Source: Streptomyces griseocarneus
GTDB lineage: Bacteria; Actinomycetota; Actinomycetes; Streptomycetales; Streptomycetaceae
Length of the DNA stretch: 64,000 nucleotides
Assembly (NCBI GenBank): GCA_003674045.1
Contig: PENC01000001.1
Span: 620,001-684,000 of the forward strand
Direction of reading: 5' to 3'
Of this stretch, positions 17,286-25,576 are shown one piece after another. Within the stretch, counting starts at the first letter, position 1, and every line of letters begins with the position of its first letter. The notes below the pieces were generated by a model, which ran no database searches, had not been told where the DNA came from, and saw only the letters and a list, made by a program, of their open reading frames with translations. The position numbers and the translations under genes are program-made.

Positions 17286-19094
17286 TCAGCGGCCCACCGC
17301 GTACCCCTGCATCCCGCGCGGATTGGCGGCCGCCGACAGCACCCCGGTCCCCGGGTCGCGCGCCACCGCGCACAGCCGTCCCTCCGACCACGGCGGGCCC
17401 ACGGTCACGTCGTGACCGCGGCGCCGGAGCTCCTCGACGACGCTCCCGCCGATCCGTTCCTCTACGGTGACGGAGCCGGGCCGCATGGTGCGCGGGTAGA
17501 AGGAGCCGGGGAAGGACTCCTGGTGCCAGTTGGGCGCGTCGACCGCGCCCTGGAGGTCGAGCCCGCCCCGCCACCGCGGGCGCAGCGCCACGCCGAGGAA
17601 GAAGTGCAGCTGCCACTGGTCCTGCTGGTCCCCGCCGGGCGTGCCGAAGGCCAGCACCGGCTCGCCGCCGCGCAGGGCGAGGGACGGGGTCAGGGTCGTC
17701 CGCGGTCTGCGCCCGGGGGTGAGGGAGTTGGGCAGCCCGGGTTCGAGCCAGGCCATCTGGAGCCGCGTGCCGAGGGGGAAGCCGAGCTCCGGGACCACCG
17801 GGTTCGACTGGAGCCAGCCGCCGCTGGGCGTCGCGGAGATCATGTTGCCCCAGCGGTCGACGACGTCGAGGTGGCAGGTGTCGCCCCGGGTCACCCCGTC
17901 GGGGCCGACGGGCGGCTCGTCGCCGGTCGTGACGGTCGGCTCGCCCGCGCCCGCCAGCAGCGGGACGTCCGGAACGGCCGCGGCCTCCAGCGCGTGGCGG
18001 GGGAGACGCGGCCCGCGGCCACCGGGGCTCCCGGGGCGCAGTTCGTACGAGGCGGTGTCACCGATCAGCTTGCGGCGGACGGTGTTGTAGTCGTCCGAGA
18101 GAAGATCGCGTACGGGAACGCCGGACGCGTCCCCGTACCAGGCCTCGCGGTCGGCCATGGCGAGCTTGCTGCCCTCGATCAGCGTGTGGACGTAGTCCGG
18201 GGTGCCGTACTCCGGCGTCCCGTCGAGCAGGGCGAGCTGCTGGAGGAGGACCGGGCCCTGGGACCAGGGGCCCGCCTTGCAGACGGTCCAGCCGTTCCAG
18301 TCGTACGTGACCGGGTCCTCGTAGTGGGCCCGGAAGCCCGCCAGGTCGTCACCGGTGAGCGGGGCCGCGTGCCGCTCACCGGAGGAGTCCAGGGTGGGCC
18401 GGGCGGCGGCCCGGACCAGGGCCTCGGCGACGAACCCCGCGCGCCAGGCGCGGCGTGCCGCGTCGATGCGCCGCTCCCGTCCGCCGCCCGCCGCGTCGGC
18501 CTCGGCGAGCAGCCGGCGCCAGGTGGCGGCGAGCGCGGGGTTGCGGAAGAGCCGGCCGGGAGCGGGCGGGCGCCCGCCGGGCAGGTAGACCTCGGCCGAC
18601 GTCGTCCACTCCGTGGCGAACAGCTCGCTCACGGTCCGCACGGTCCGGGTCACCGCGCCGACGGGCGGGTGGCCGTGTTCCGCGTACCCGATGGCGTACG
18701 ACAGGACGTCGGCGAGCGACCTGGTGCCGTGGTCGCGCAGGAGCAGCGCCCAGGCGTCGAACGCGCCCGGCACCGCGGCCGCCAGGGGGCCGGTGCCGGG
18801 GACGAGGGACAGCCCGAGCGAGGTGTAGTGCGCGATGCTCGCCCCCGCCGGGGCGGGCCCCTGCCCGCAGAGCACCCGCACCGGGCCGCCCGCCGGGGCG
18901 AACACGGCGGGCACCTCGCCCGCGGGCCCGTTCATGTGCGGCTCGACCACCTGGAGGACGAACCCCGCCGCGACCGCCGCGTCGAAGGCGTTGCCCCCGC
19001 CCTCCAGCACGGCCATCGCCGACTGCGAGGCGAGCCAGTGTGTCGAGGAGACCATTCCGAAGGTGCCCTGGAGTGTGGGCCGCGTCGTGAACAT
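17286..19094 (-). CDS. Gamma-glutamyltransferase-family protein without signal peptide
   Basis: 602 aa. The family nucleophile is present as the Thr of RGDTCHLDVVDRWGNMIS, with the upstream GGNAFDAAVAAGF and the downstream GTPGGDQQDQWQ. Unlike the ggt at 6.1-7.9 kb it begins directly with the catalytic fold (MFTTRPTLQGTFGMVSSTHW) and has no export signal. It should therefore act in the cytosol on small gamma-glutamyl or amide compounds, as acylase-like paralogues do. It is divergent from the lipoate ligase gene (164-base gap) and possibly heads a three-gene operon with the IMPase and FAD-oxidoreductase genes. Confidence 0.88.
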   Translation of the reverse strand: MFTTRPTLQGTFGMVSSTHWLASQSAMAVLEGGGNAFDAAVAAGFVLQVVEPHMNGPAGEVPAVFAPAGGPVRVLCGQGPAPAGASIAHYTSLGLSLVPGTGPLAAAVPGAFDAWALLLRDHGTRSLADVLSYAIGYAEHGHPPVGAVTRTVRTVSELFATEWTTSAEVYLPGGRPPAPGRLFRNPALAATWRRLLAEADAAGGGRERRIDAARRAWRAGFVAEALVRAAARPTLDSSGERHAAPLTGDDLAGFRAHYEDPVTYDWNGWTVCKAGPWSQGPVLLQQLALLDGTPEYGTPDYVHTLIEGSKLAMADREAWYGDASGVPVRDLLSDDYNTVRRKLIGDTASYELRPGSPGGRGPRLPRHALEAAAVPDVPLLAGAGEPTVTTGDEPPVGPDGVTRGDTCHLDVVDRWGNMISATPSGGWLQSNPVVPELGFPLGTRLQMAWLEPGLPNSLTPGRRPRTTLTPSLALRGGEPVLAFGTPGGDQQDQWQLHFFLGVALRPRWRGGLDLQGAVDAPNWHQESFPGSFYPRTMRPGSVTVEERIGGSVVEELRRRGHDVTVGPPWSEGRLCAVARDPGTGVLSAAANPRGMQGYAVGR

Positions 19095-19258
19095 GACGTC
19101 CAGGAAGGCAGATCACCGAGCCGCCGCGCAATACCGCCGCACGCGCGGGGAGGGGACGGCGGACCGCCCGGGGACGGGACGGCCGGTGGTGGAGTTACGG
19201 TTGATTCCGCCGGTCGGCCGGGTGGCCGACCGGGAAGAGCGAGCGGGAGGACGCGGCC

Positions 19259-20314
19259 GTGCACGGCGAATACAAGGTTCCGGGCGGAAAGCTCGTCGTC
19301 GTGGACCTGGCGGTCGAGGACGGCGCGCTGCGCCACGTCCGGGTGGCCGGTGACTTCTTCCTGGAGCCCGACGAGGCGCTCCTCGACATCAACCGCGCCC
19401 TGGAGGGCGCCCCCGCCGACATGCCCGCCCCGCAGCTTGCCGAGCGTATCGAGGCGGCGCTGCCCGAGGGCACGGTGATGTTCGGCTTCTCCGCCGAGGC
19501 CGTGGGCATCGCGGTCCGCCGCGCGCTGGCCCAGGCCACCGACTGGCACCACTACGACTGGCAGCTGATCCACGACGGCCCGCAGTCCCCGGCCCTGCAC
19601 ATGGCCCTGGACGAGGTGCTGACGACCGAGGTCGCGGCCGGACGCCGCCCGCCGACGCTGCGGGTGTGGGAGTGGGGCGCCCCCGCGGTGGTCATCGGCA
19701 GCTTCCAGTCGCTGCGCAACGAGGTCGACCCGGAGGGTGCGGAACGCCACGGCATGACCGTCGTCCGGCGCATCAGCGGCGGCGGCGCCATGTTCATCGA
19801 GCCCGGCAACACCATCACCTATTCGCTGTGCGTACCGGACGCCCTCGTCCAGGGCCTCTCCTTCGCCGACAGCTACGCCTACCTCGACGACTGGGTCCTC
19901 GGCGCGCTGGAGGGCATGGGCGTCAAGGCCTGGTACCAGCCCCTCAACGACATCGCCACCGAGGCGGGAAAGATCGCGGGCGCCGCGCAGAAGCGCGTCG
20001 TCTCCGGCAACGGCGCGGTGCTGCACCACGTGACCATGGCCTACGACATCGACGCCGACAAGATGCTCGACGTGCTCCGCATCGGCAAGGAGAAGCTCTC
20101 CGACAAGGGCACGAAGTCCGCCAAGAAGCGCGTCGATCCCCTCCGCCGCCAGACCGGCCTCCCGCGCGACGCCGTCATCGAGCGCATGGTCGCCTCCTTC
20201 CGCAACCGCTACGGCCTGGCCGACGGCTCGGTCACCCCGGAGGAGATGGCCCGCGCCGAGGAACTGGCCCGGACCAAGTTCTCCTCGCCGGAGTGGACGG
20301 CGCGGGTGCCGTAG
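19259..20314 (+). CDS. lplA: Lipoate-protein ligase-like protein with N-terminal accessory domain
   Basis: 351 aa from GTG 19259 preceded by GGGAGGA. Residues 1 to about 75 (GGKLVVVDLAVEDG...VAGDFFLEPDEAL) resemble the LplA C-terminal accessory domain. Residues about 95-330 form the biotin/lipoate ligase catalytic domain, with RRISGGGAMFIEPGNTITYS and the adenylate-site Lys in EAGKIAGAAQKR. It should attach lipoate, via lipoyl-AMP, to E2 or H-protein domains. The order accessory-then-catalytic is the reverse of E. coli LplA. It ends 22 bases from the convergent LLM gene. Confidence 0.85.
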   Translation: MHGEYKVPGGKLVVVDLAVEDGALRHVRVAGDFFLEPDEALLDINRALEGAPADMPAPQLAERIEAALPEGTVMFGFSAEAVGIAVRRALAQATDWHHYDWQLIHDGPQSPALHMALDEVLTTEVAAGRRPPTLRVWEWGAPAVVIGSFQSLRNEVDPEGAERHGMTVVRRISGGGAMFIEPGNTITYSLCVPDALVQGLSFADSYAYLDDWVLGALEGMGVKAWYQPLNDIATEAGKIAGAAQKRVVSGNGAVLHHVTMAYDIDADKMLDVLRIGKEKLSDKGTKSAKKRVDPLRRQTGLPRDAVIERMVASFRNRYGLADGSVTPEEMARAEELARTKFSSPEWTARVP

Positions 20315-20336
20315 GCGGCAGGCACGGCCGGGGCCG

Positions 20337-21335
20337 TCAGGTCAGCGCCGGGACCAGGTGCTCGCCGTACGCGTCGATGGTCGCCTCCTTCGCGTCGTGC
20401 ATCGCGTACACCGCGAACTGGTCCACGCCCAGCTCCCGCAGCTCCTCCAGGCGCTCGCGGTGGGCGGACACCGGGCCGAGCAGGCAGAAGCGGTCCACGA
20501 TCTCGTCCGGCACGAAGTCCGTGGAGGGGTTCCCGGCGCGGCCGTGGTGGCTGTAGTCGTAGCCCCGGCGCTGCTCGATGTACGCCGTGAGGGCGTCGGG
20601 GACCAGGCCCGAGTGGGCGCCGTAGCGCTCGACGAGGTCGGCCACGTGGTTGCCGACCATGCCGCCGAACCAGCGGCACTGGTCCCGGGCGTGCGCCAGG
20701 TCGTCGCCCACGTAGGCGGGCGCGGCGACGCAGATGGTGAGGGAGCCGGGGTCGCGCCCGGCGTCGGCGGCGGCCTGCCGTACGGCCTTGACCATCCACT
20801 CGGTGAGGAAGGGGTCGGCGAGCTGGAGGATGAAGCCGTCGGCCTCCTGTCCGGCCAGGGCGAGCGCCTTGGGGCCGTACGCGGCCATCCAGACGGGCAG
20901 CCTGCCGTCCCGCACCCAGGGCAGCTTCAGTGTCGTGCCGCCCACGTCGGCCTCGCGGCCCTCGGCGAGGTCGCGGATGACGCGCATGGACTCGCGGAGC
21001 CTGGCGAGGGTGTTGGGCTTCCGCCCGGCCACGCGCATCGCCGAGTCGCCGCGGCCGATGCCGCACACCGTGCGGTTGCCGTACATGTCGTTGAGCGTGG
21101 CGAATGTGGACGCCGTGACCTCGGGCGTGCGGGTGGAGGGGTTGGTGACCATGGGGCCGACGACCAGCCGCTCGGTGTGGTCGAGGATCCGGCTGTGGAT
21201 GACGAAGGGCTCCTGCCACAGCACGGCGGAGTCGAAGGTCCAGCCGTAGCGGAAACCGGAGCGCTCGGCACGGCGCATCAGGTCCACCACGGCGGAGGCG
21301 GGCGGGTCGGTCTGGAGGACGAGTCCGAAGTCCAC
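20337..21335 (-). CDS. LLM-class flavin oxidoreductase of the pyrimidine/hydantoin cluster
   Basis: 332 aa from GTG 21335, with AAGGAG 7 bases upstream. Luciferase-like TIM barrel, resembling the CPS_4043-type (TIGR03842) subgroup: VDFGLVLQTDPPA, GWTFDSAVLWQEP, TVCGIGRGDSAMR, VWMAAYGPKALALAG. It is the last gene of a four-gene minus-strand operon, 29 bases after the dihydropyrimidinase stop. That context suggests a redox step on a pyrimidine, hydantoin or related ring. F420 or FMN dependence cannot be told from sequence. Neither the reaction nor the substrate is established by what I can see. Confidence 0.82.
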   Translation of the reverse strand: MDFGLVLQTDPPASAVVDLMRRAERSGFRYGWTFDSAVLWQEPFVIHSRILDHTERLVVGPMVTNPSTRTPEVTASTFATLNDMYGNRTVCGIGRGDSAMRVAGRKPNTLARLRESMRVIRDLAEGREADVGGTTLKLPWVRDGRLPVWMAAYGPKALALAGQEADGFILQLADPFLTEWMVKAVRQAAADAGRDPGSLTICVAAPAYVGDDLAHARDQCRWFGGMVGNHVADLVERYGAHSGLVPDALTAYIEQRRGYDYSHHGRAGNPSTDFVPDEIVDRFCLLGPVSAHRERLEELRELGVDQFAVYAMHDAKEATIDAYGEHLVPALT

Positions 21336-21364
21336 GGCGGTGCTCCTTACGGGAGTTGCAGGAG

Positions 21365-22765
21365 TTACGCGAGGTACTGACAGGTGGTGCGGGGGACGTA
21401 GCGGCCGTGCCCGGCGCGCCCCGTGAACCGGCGGCCGTCGATGACGGGCTCGCCGCGGGAGAGCACGGTCTCCACCTGCCCGGTGATCCGCCTGCCCTCG
21501 TAGACCGAGTAGTCGACGTTCATGTGGTGGGTGCGGGCGGAGAGGGTCTGCTGGGCGTGCGGGTCGTAGATGACGAGGTCGGCGTCGCCGCCCGGCACGA
21601 TGCTCCCCTTGTGCGGGGCGAGGCCGAACATCCGGGCGGGTGCGGCGCAGGCGATCTCGATCCAGCGGCGGCGGCTGATGCGGCCCTCGACGACGGCCTG
21701 GTGGAGGAGGTCCATCCGGTTCTCCACGCCGGGCAGGCCGTTGGGGATCTTCGAGAAGTCGCCGCGGCCGAGCTCCTTCTGGCCGGAGAAGCAGAACGGG
21801 CAGTGGTCGGTGGAGACGACCTGGAGGTCGTCCGTGCGCAGCCCGCGCCAGAGGGCCTCCTGGTGTTCCCGGGGCCGCAGCGGCGTCGAGCAGACGTATT
21901 TGGCGCCCTCGAAGCCGGGCTCGGCGAGGTTGTCCGTGGACAGGAAGAGGTACTGCGGGCAGGTCTCGCCGAAGACCGGCAGGCCCGCGTCCCGCGCCCG
22001 CGCCAGCTCGGCGAGGGCCTCCTGCGCGGAGACGTGCACGACGTACAGGGGGCTGCCCGCCACGCGCGCGAGCTGGATCGCCCGGTGGGTGGCCTCCGCC
22101 TCCAGCAGGGCCTTGCGGACCTCGCCGTGATAGCGCGGCTCGGTGTGCCCGGCGGCCAGGGCCTGTTCGACCAGCACATCGATGGCGATGCCGTTCTCGG
22201 CGTGCATCATGATCAGCCCGCCGTTGCCCGCGGCGCGCTGCATGGCCCGCAGGATCTGCCCGTCGTCGCTGTAGAACACCCCGGGGTAGGCCATGAAGAG
22301 CTTGTACGAGGTGACGCCCTCGCCCACGAGGAGGTCCATCTCCTTGAGCGAGCCCTCGGTGACATCGGACAGGATCATGTGGAAGGCGTAGTCGATCGCG
22401 CAGGTGCCCTGGGCCTTGGCGTGCCAGGTGTCGAGCCCCTCGCGCAGGGCCCCGCCCCGGGGCTGGACGGCGAAGTCGACGACGGTCGTGGTGCCGCCCC
22501 ACGCCGCGGCGCGGGTGCCCGTCTCGAAGGTGTCGGAGGAGGCCGTGCCGCCGAAGGGGAAGTCGAAGTGCGTATGGGCGTCGACCCCGCCGGGGATCAC
22601 GTACTTGCCCGTGGCGTCGAACGTGCGGTCCACCGTCCAGCCCCGGGCGAAGTCGCTGTCGGGCGTGGCCAGGGCGGCGATCCTGCCGTCCTCCACGAGG
22701 ACGTCGGCCCGTGTCTCCTCGGCGGCGGTGATGACGAGCCCGCCGCGAACGGCCGTTCTGGTCAT
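21365..22765 (-). CDS. Dihydropyrimidinase / D-hydantoinase
   Basis: 466 aa, the usual size. Cyclic amidohydrolase motifs are complete: first metal site DAHTHFDFPFG, carboxylated Lys in SYKLFMAYPG, metal His in HAENG and HVSAQEAL, and STDHCPF with the catalytic Asp. It opens dihydrouracil/dihydrothymine (or hydantoins) to N-carbamoyl-beta-amino acids. Its ATG overlaps the TGA of the aminotransferase gene (ATGA), so the two are translationally coupled. The amidohydrolase two genes upstream can take the product further. Confidence 0.93.
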   Translation of the reverse strand: MTRTAVRGGLVITAAEETRADVLVEDGRIAALATPDSDFARGWTVDRTFDATGKYVIPGGVDAHTHFDFPFGGTASSDTFETGTRAAAWGGTTTVVDFAVQPRGGALREGLDTWHAKAQGTCAIDYAFHMILSDVTEGSLKEMDLLVGEGVTSYKLFMAYPGVFYSDDGQILRAMQRAAGNGGLIMMHAENGIAIDVLVEQALAAGHTEPRYHGEVRKALLEAEATHRAIQLARVAGSPLYVVHVSAQEALAELARARDAGLPVFGETCPQYLFLSTDNLAEPGFEGAKYVCSTPLRPREHQEALWRGLRTDDLQVVSTDHCPFCFSGQKELGRGDFSKIPNGLPGVENRMDLLHQAVVEGRISRRRWIEIACAAPARMFGLAPHKGSIVPGGDADLVIYDPHAQQTLSARTHHMNVDYSVYEGRRITGQVETVLSRGEPVIDGRRFTGRAGHGRYVPRTTCQYLA

Positions 22766-24132
22766 GGCCGGTCCCCTCCTTCGGCTCCTGCCGTCCCCCG
22801 GCTGCCGTCCAGGGCGCGCTGCACCTCGCCCAGCGCCTCCGCGAGGATCGCCGCTCCCTCCTCCGCCTCGGCGACGGTGAGGGACATCGGCGGGGCGATC
22901 CGCAGGACGTTGCCCTCGCGGCCGCCCTTGCCGATCAGCAGGCCGCGCTCGCGGGTGAGTTCCAGCGCGAGGGAGGCGGCGTCCGGCGCGGGGGAGCCGT
23001 CGGGCCGCACCAGCTCGACCCCCGCCATCAGGCCCCGGCCGCGCACCTCGCGGACCGCGGGGAGCCCCGCGGTGACCGCGCGGAGCCGCTCCAGGAGGAG
23101 GCCGCCGACCCGGCGGGCGTTGCCCTGGAGGTCGTGCTCCAGCAGATACGTGAGGTTGGCCAGCCCGGCGGCCATGGTGACGGGGCTGCCGCCGAACGTC
23201 GAGATGGAGTTGGCGGACAGGCAGTTCATCACCTCGGCGCGGGCGACGACACCGCCGATCGACATGCCGTTGCCGATGCCCTTGGCGAAGGTGAGCAGGT
23301 CGGGCGGGCCGCTCGCCCCGTGCGCCTGCCAGCCCCAGAAGTGGTCGCCGGTGCGGCCCCAGCCGGTCTGCACCTCGTCGGAGATCCACAGGATGCCGTG
23401 GCGGGCGAGGACCTCGCGGAACGCCGCGTACAGCCCGTCCGGCGGGGAGGTGAACCCGCCGACGCCCTGCACCGGTTCGGCGATCAGGGCCGCGACGTTG
23501 CCGTGCGCCTGCCCGAGCACGTCCTCCAGGTCGGCCACGCAGGCCGCGATGAACTCGGCGTCCGGCAGGGCGGCGTACGGACCGCGGCCGCGGACACCGC
23601 CGTGCACATAGAGCGTCTGGAGCGGGGAGAGGCTGGTGGGCGACCAGGAGGTGTTGCCCGTGATGCCGATCGAGGAGAAGGAACGGCCGTGGTAGCTGTT
23701 GCGCATCGCCAGGACCTGGTTGGACCGGCGGTACGTGGTCGCGAGCAGCAGGGCCGCGTCGTTGGCCTCGGTGCCGGAGGTGGTGAAGAAGACGCGCGCG
23801 TCGGGGATGCCGGACAGGGAGGCGATCCGCTCCGCCAACTCGACCATGTGCCGGTCGAGATAGAGCGTGGAGGTGTGCAGAATGCGCCCCGCCTGCTCGG
23901 CGACCGCCTTGGTGACCTCGGGCAGCGCGTGGGCGGTCATGGTGGTGAGGATGCCGCCGAAGAAATCCAGATAGCGGCGGCCCGCGGAGTCCCACACATG
24001 GCGGCCCTCGCCGTGCGTGAGCTCCATCGGCTCGCCGTAGTACAGCGCGAGCCACTCGGGCATGACGGCCCGGTGCCGGACGTGCAACTGCGCGGCGGGG
24101 GAGGGGCCGTGACCGGACGGGGCGGCACTCAC
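22762..24132 (-). CDS. Class III aminotransferase (beta-alanine / beta-aminoisobutyrate type)
   Basis: 456 aa from a GTG that overlaps the upstream TGA (GTGA). Pyridoxal-phosphate fold-type I features: TTSGTEANDAAL, NSYHGRSFSSIGITG, the Asp of WISDEVQTGWGRTG and the Schiff-base Lys in LLTFAKGIGNG. It resembles omega-aminotransferases of the AGXT2 group. In this operon the likely substrate is beta-alanine or beta-aminoisobutyrate released from N-carbamoyl-beta-alanine, giving malonate semialdehyde or its methyl homologue. Its stop overlaps the dihydropyrimidinase start. Confidence 0.9.
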   Translation of the reverse strand: MSAAPSGHGPSPAAQLHVRHRAVMPEWLALYYGEPMELTHGEGRHVWDSAGRRYLDFFGGILTTMTAHALPEVTKAVAEQAGRILHTSTLYLDRHMVELAERIASLSGIPDARVFFTTSGTEANDAALLLATTYRRSNQVLAMRNSYHGRSFSSIGITGNTSWSPTSLSPLQTLYVHGGVRGRGPYAALPDAEFIAACVADLEDVLGQAHGNVAALIAEPVQGVGGFTSPPDGLYAAFREVLARHGILWISDEVQTGWGRTGDHFWGWQAHGASGPPDLLTFAKGIGNGMSIGGVVARAEVMNCLSANSISTFGGSPVTMAAGLANLTYLLEHDLQGNARRVGGLLLERLRAVTAGLPAVREVRGRGLMAGVELVRPDGSPAPDAASLALELTRERGLLIGKGGREGNVLRIAPPMSLTVAEAEEGAAILAEALGEVQRALDGSRGTAGAEGGDRP

Positions 24133-24971
24133 GGGCGCACCAGCCCGTCGTACGCGTCGGGCCTGCGGTCCCGGTAGAACGCCCACTGCTGCCGCACCTC
24201 GTCGATCAGGCCGAAGTCGAGGTCGCGCACCACCAGCTCCTCCTTGGTGTCGCTCGCGACCTCGCCCACGAACTGGCCCCGCGGGTCGACGAAGTACGAC
24301 GTGCCGTAGAAGTCGTCGTCCCCGTACTCCTCCTGGCCCACGCGGTTGATCGCCGCGACGAAGTACTCGTTGGCGACCGCGGCCGCGGGCTGCTCCAGCT
24401 TCCACAGGTGGGCGGAGAGGCCGCGTGAGGTGGCGGAGGGGTTGTAGACGAGCTGGGCGCCGGCCAGCCCCAGCGCACGCCAGCCCTCCGGGAAATGGCG
24501 GTCGTAGCAGATGTAGACACCGACCTTGCCGACGGCCGTGTCGAACACGGGCCAGCCCAGATTGCCCGGCTTGAAGTAGTACTTCTCCCAGAAGCCCTTG
24601 ACCTGGGGGATATGGTGCTTGCGGTACTTCCCCAGATAGCTGCCGTCGGCGTCGATGACGGCCGCGGTGTTGTAGTAGAACCCGGACTGCTCGATCTCGA
24701 AGACGGGCACGACGATCACCATGCCGGTCTCCCGGGCGAGCGCCTGCATCCGGCGGACCGTGGGCCCGTCGGGGACCTCCTCCGCCCAGCGGTAGTGCTC
24801 GCTCTCCTGCACCTGGCAGAAGTACGGGGCGTTGAAGACCTCTTGGAAACCGATCACCTTCGCGCCCTGCGCGGCGGCGGCGCGGGCGTGCTCCTCATGC
24901 TTGGCGATCATCGACTCGGTGTCGCCGGTCCAGCTCGCCTGAACCAGCGCTGCGCGCACAACACTTGCCAT
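24129..24971 (-). CDS. Nitrilase-superfamily amidohydrolase (beta-ureidopropionase-like)
   Basis: 280 aa from ATG 24971 (AAGGAG six bases upstream). The Glu-Lys-Cys triad is visible: E in GFQEVFNAPYFCQ, K in YRKHHIPQ and C in VYICYDRHFPE. The HIPQ and NAPYF(C)Q segments are those of N-carbamoyl-beta-alanine / N-carbamoylputrescine amidohydrolases. It would release CO2, NH3 and a beta-amino acid from the dihydropyrimidinase product. It is the first gene of the operon; a 15-bp perfect palindrome lies just upstream. Confidence 0.9.
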   Translation of the reverse strand: MASVVRAALVQASWTGDTESMIAKHEEHARAAAAQGAKVIGFQEVFNAPYFCQVQESEHYRWAEEVPDGPTVRRMQALARETGMVIVVPVFEIEQSGFYYNTAAVIDADGSYLGKYRKHHIPQVKGFWEKYYFKPGNLGWPVFDTAVGKVGVYICYDRHFPEGWRALGLAGAQLVYNPSATSRGLSAHLWKLEQPAAAVANEYFVAAINRVGQEEYGDDDFYGTSYFVDPRGQFVGEVASDTKEELVVRDLDFGLIDEVRQQWAFYRDRRPDAYDGLVRP

Positions 24972-24992
24972 GAGCTGCTCCTTTGCCGGGGC

Positions 24993-25007
24993 GTCAGCCA
25001 GGCTGAC
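24993..25007. promoter_or_regulatory. Perfect 15-bp palindrome before the pyrimidine-catabolism operon
   Basis: GTCAGCC-A-GGCTGAC (7-1-7, no mismatch) 22 bases upstream of the amidohydrolase ATG. Position and symmetry suit an operator. It differs from the MarR-type palindrome 100 bases away, so a second regulator may be involved. Confidence 0.6.
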
Positions 25008-25105
25008 ACGCGTAGATCCACGTGTGCCTGCGACCGTATGGCCCGTCACGCTCGGTGGCAAGACCAGCACGCGGCCTGTGGAAAACTCCGGTAAAGACAA
25101 CAGGG

Positions 25106-25119
25106 AAACTTGCAAGTTT
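25106..25119. promoter_or_regulatory. Perfect 14-bp palindrome (candidate MarR operator)
   Basis: AAACTTGCAAGTTT with no mismatch, ending 25 bases before the marR-type ATG. A TTGCAA-centred dyad of this kind is a common MarR-family operator form. It lies in the divergent promoter region shared with the pyrimidine-catabolism operon. Autoregulation of the MarR/MFS/hydrolase operon is inferred. Confidence 0.7.
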
Positions 25120-25144
25120 TGCTGCGTGTTCTTACGGTGGAACC

Positions 25145-25576
25145 ATGCCCGACAAGGAACAGGAACGCGCCGCGGCCGACCTGGCCGCCGCCGTCTCCCA
25201 GCTCATGCGGCGCCTGCGCGTGGCCTCGCCCCAAGGCGCCCTCACCCCCTCGCAGCGTGCGGTGATCGGCCGTCTCTCCCATGACGGCCCCGCCACGACC
25301 GCCGCCCTCGCCCGCGCGGAGCTCGTCCGCCCCCAGTCCATGCGCGTGATCCTCGGCGTCCTGGAGGAGATGGGCATGGTGACCCGCTCCCCGCATCCCA
25401 CGGACGGCCGTCAGGTGCTCTTCTCCCTCACCCCCGAGGGAGAGGACGCCGTCGAGATCGTGCGCTCCGCCAAGAACGGCTGGCTCGCCGACGCGATGGA
25501 GCGCCGCCTCGACCCGGAGGAACGGCGCACCCTCGTCGAGGCCACCCGGCTGCTGAAACGTCTGGTCGAGGAGTGA
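25145..25576 (+). CDS. MarR-family transcriptional regulator
   Basis: 143 aa, standard MarR length. The winged helix is clear: LTPSQRAVIGRLSHDGPATTAALARAELVRPQSMRVILGVLEEMGMVTRSPHPTDGRQVLFSLTPEG, with the DGRQ wing. It should be a dimeric, ligand-released repressor. GGTGGA precedes the ATG. The gene overlaps the MFS gene by 4 bases (GTGA), so the regulator probably controls its own exporter operon through the palindrome at 25106-25119. Confidence 0.9.
   Translation: MPDKEQERAAADLAAAVSQLMRRLRVASPQGALTPSQRAVIGRLSHDGPATTAALARAELVRPQSMRVILGVLEEMGMVTRSPHPTDGRQVLFSLTPEGEDAVEIVRSAKNGWLADAMERRLDPEERRTLVEATRLLKRLVEE

Noticed and set aside
14040..19478. Very long open frames antisense or out of frame to real genes (for example 930 codons on minus 14040-16832 and 1193 codons on plus 15897-19478)
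   Set aside because: They are Arg/Pro/Ala-rich, span several well-recognised genes and gaps, and match no family; long shadows are expected at this GC content.
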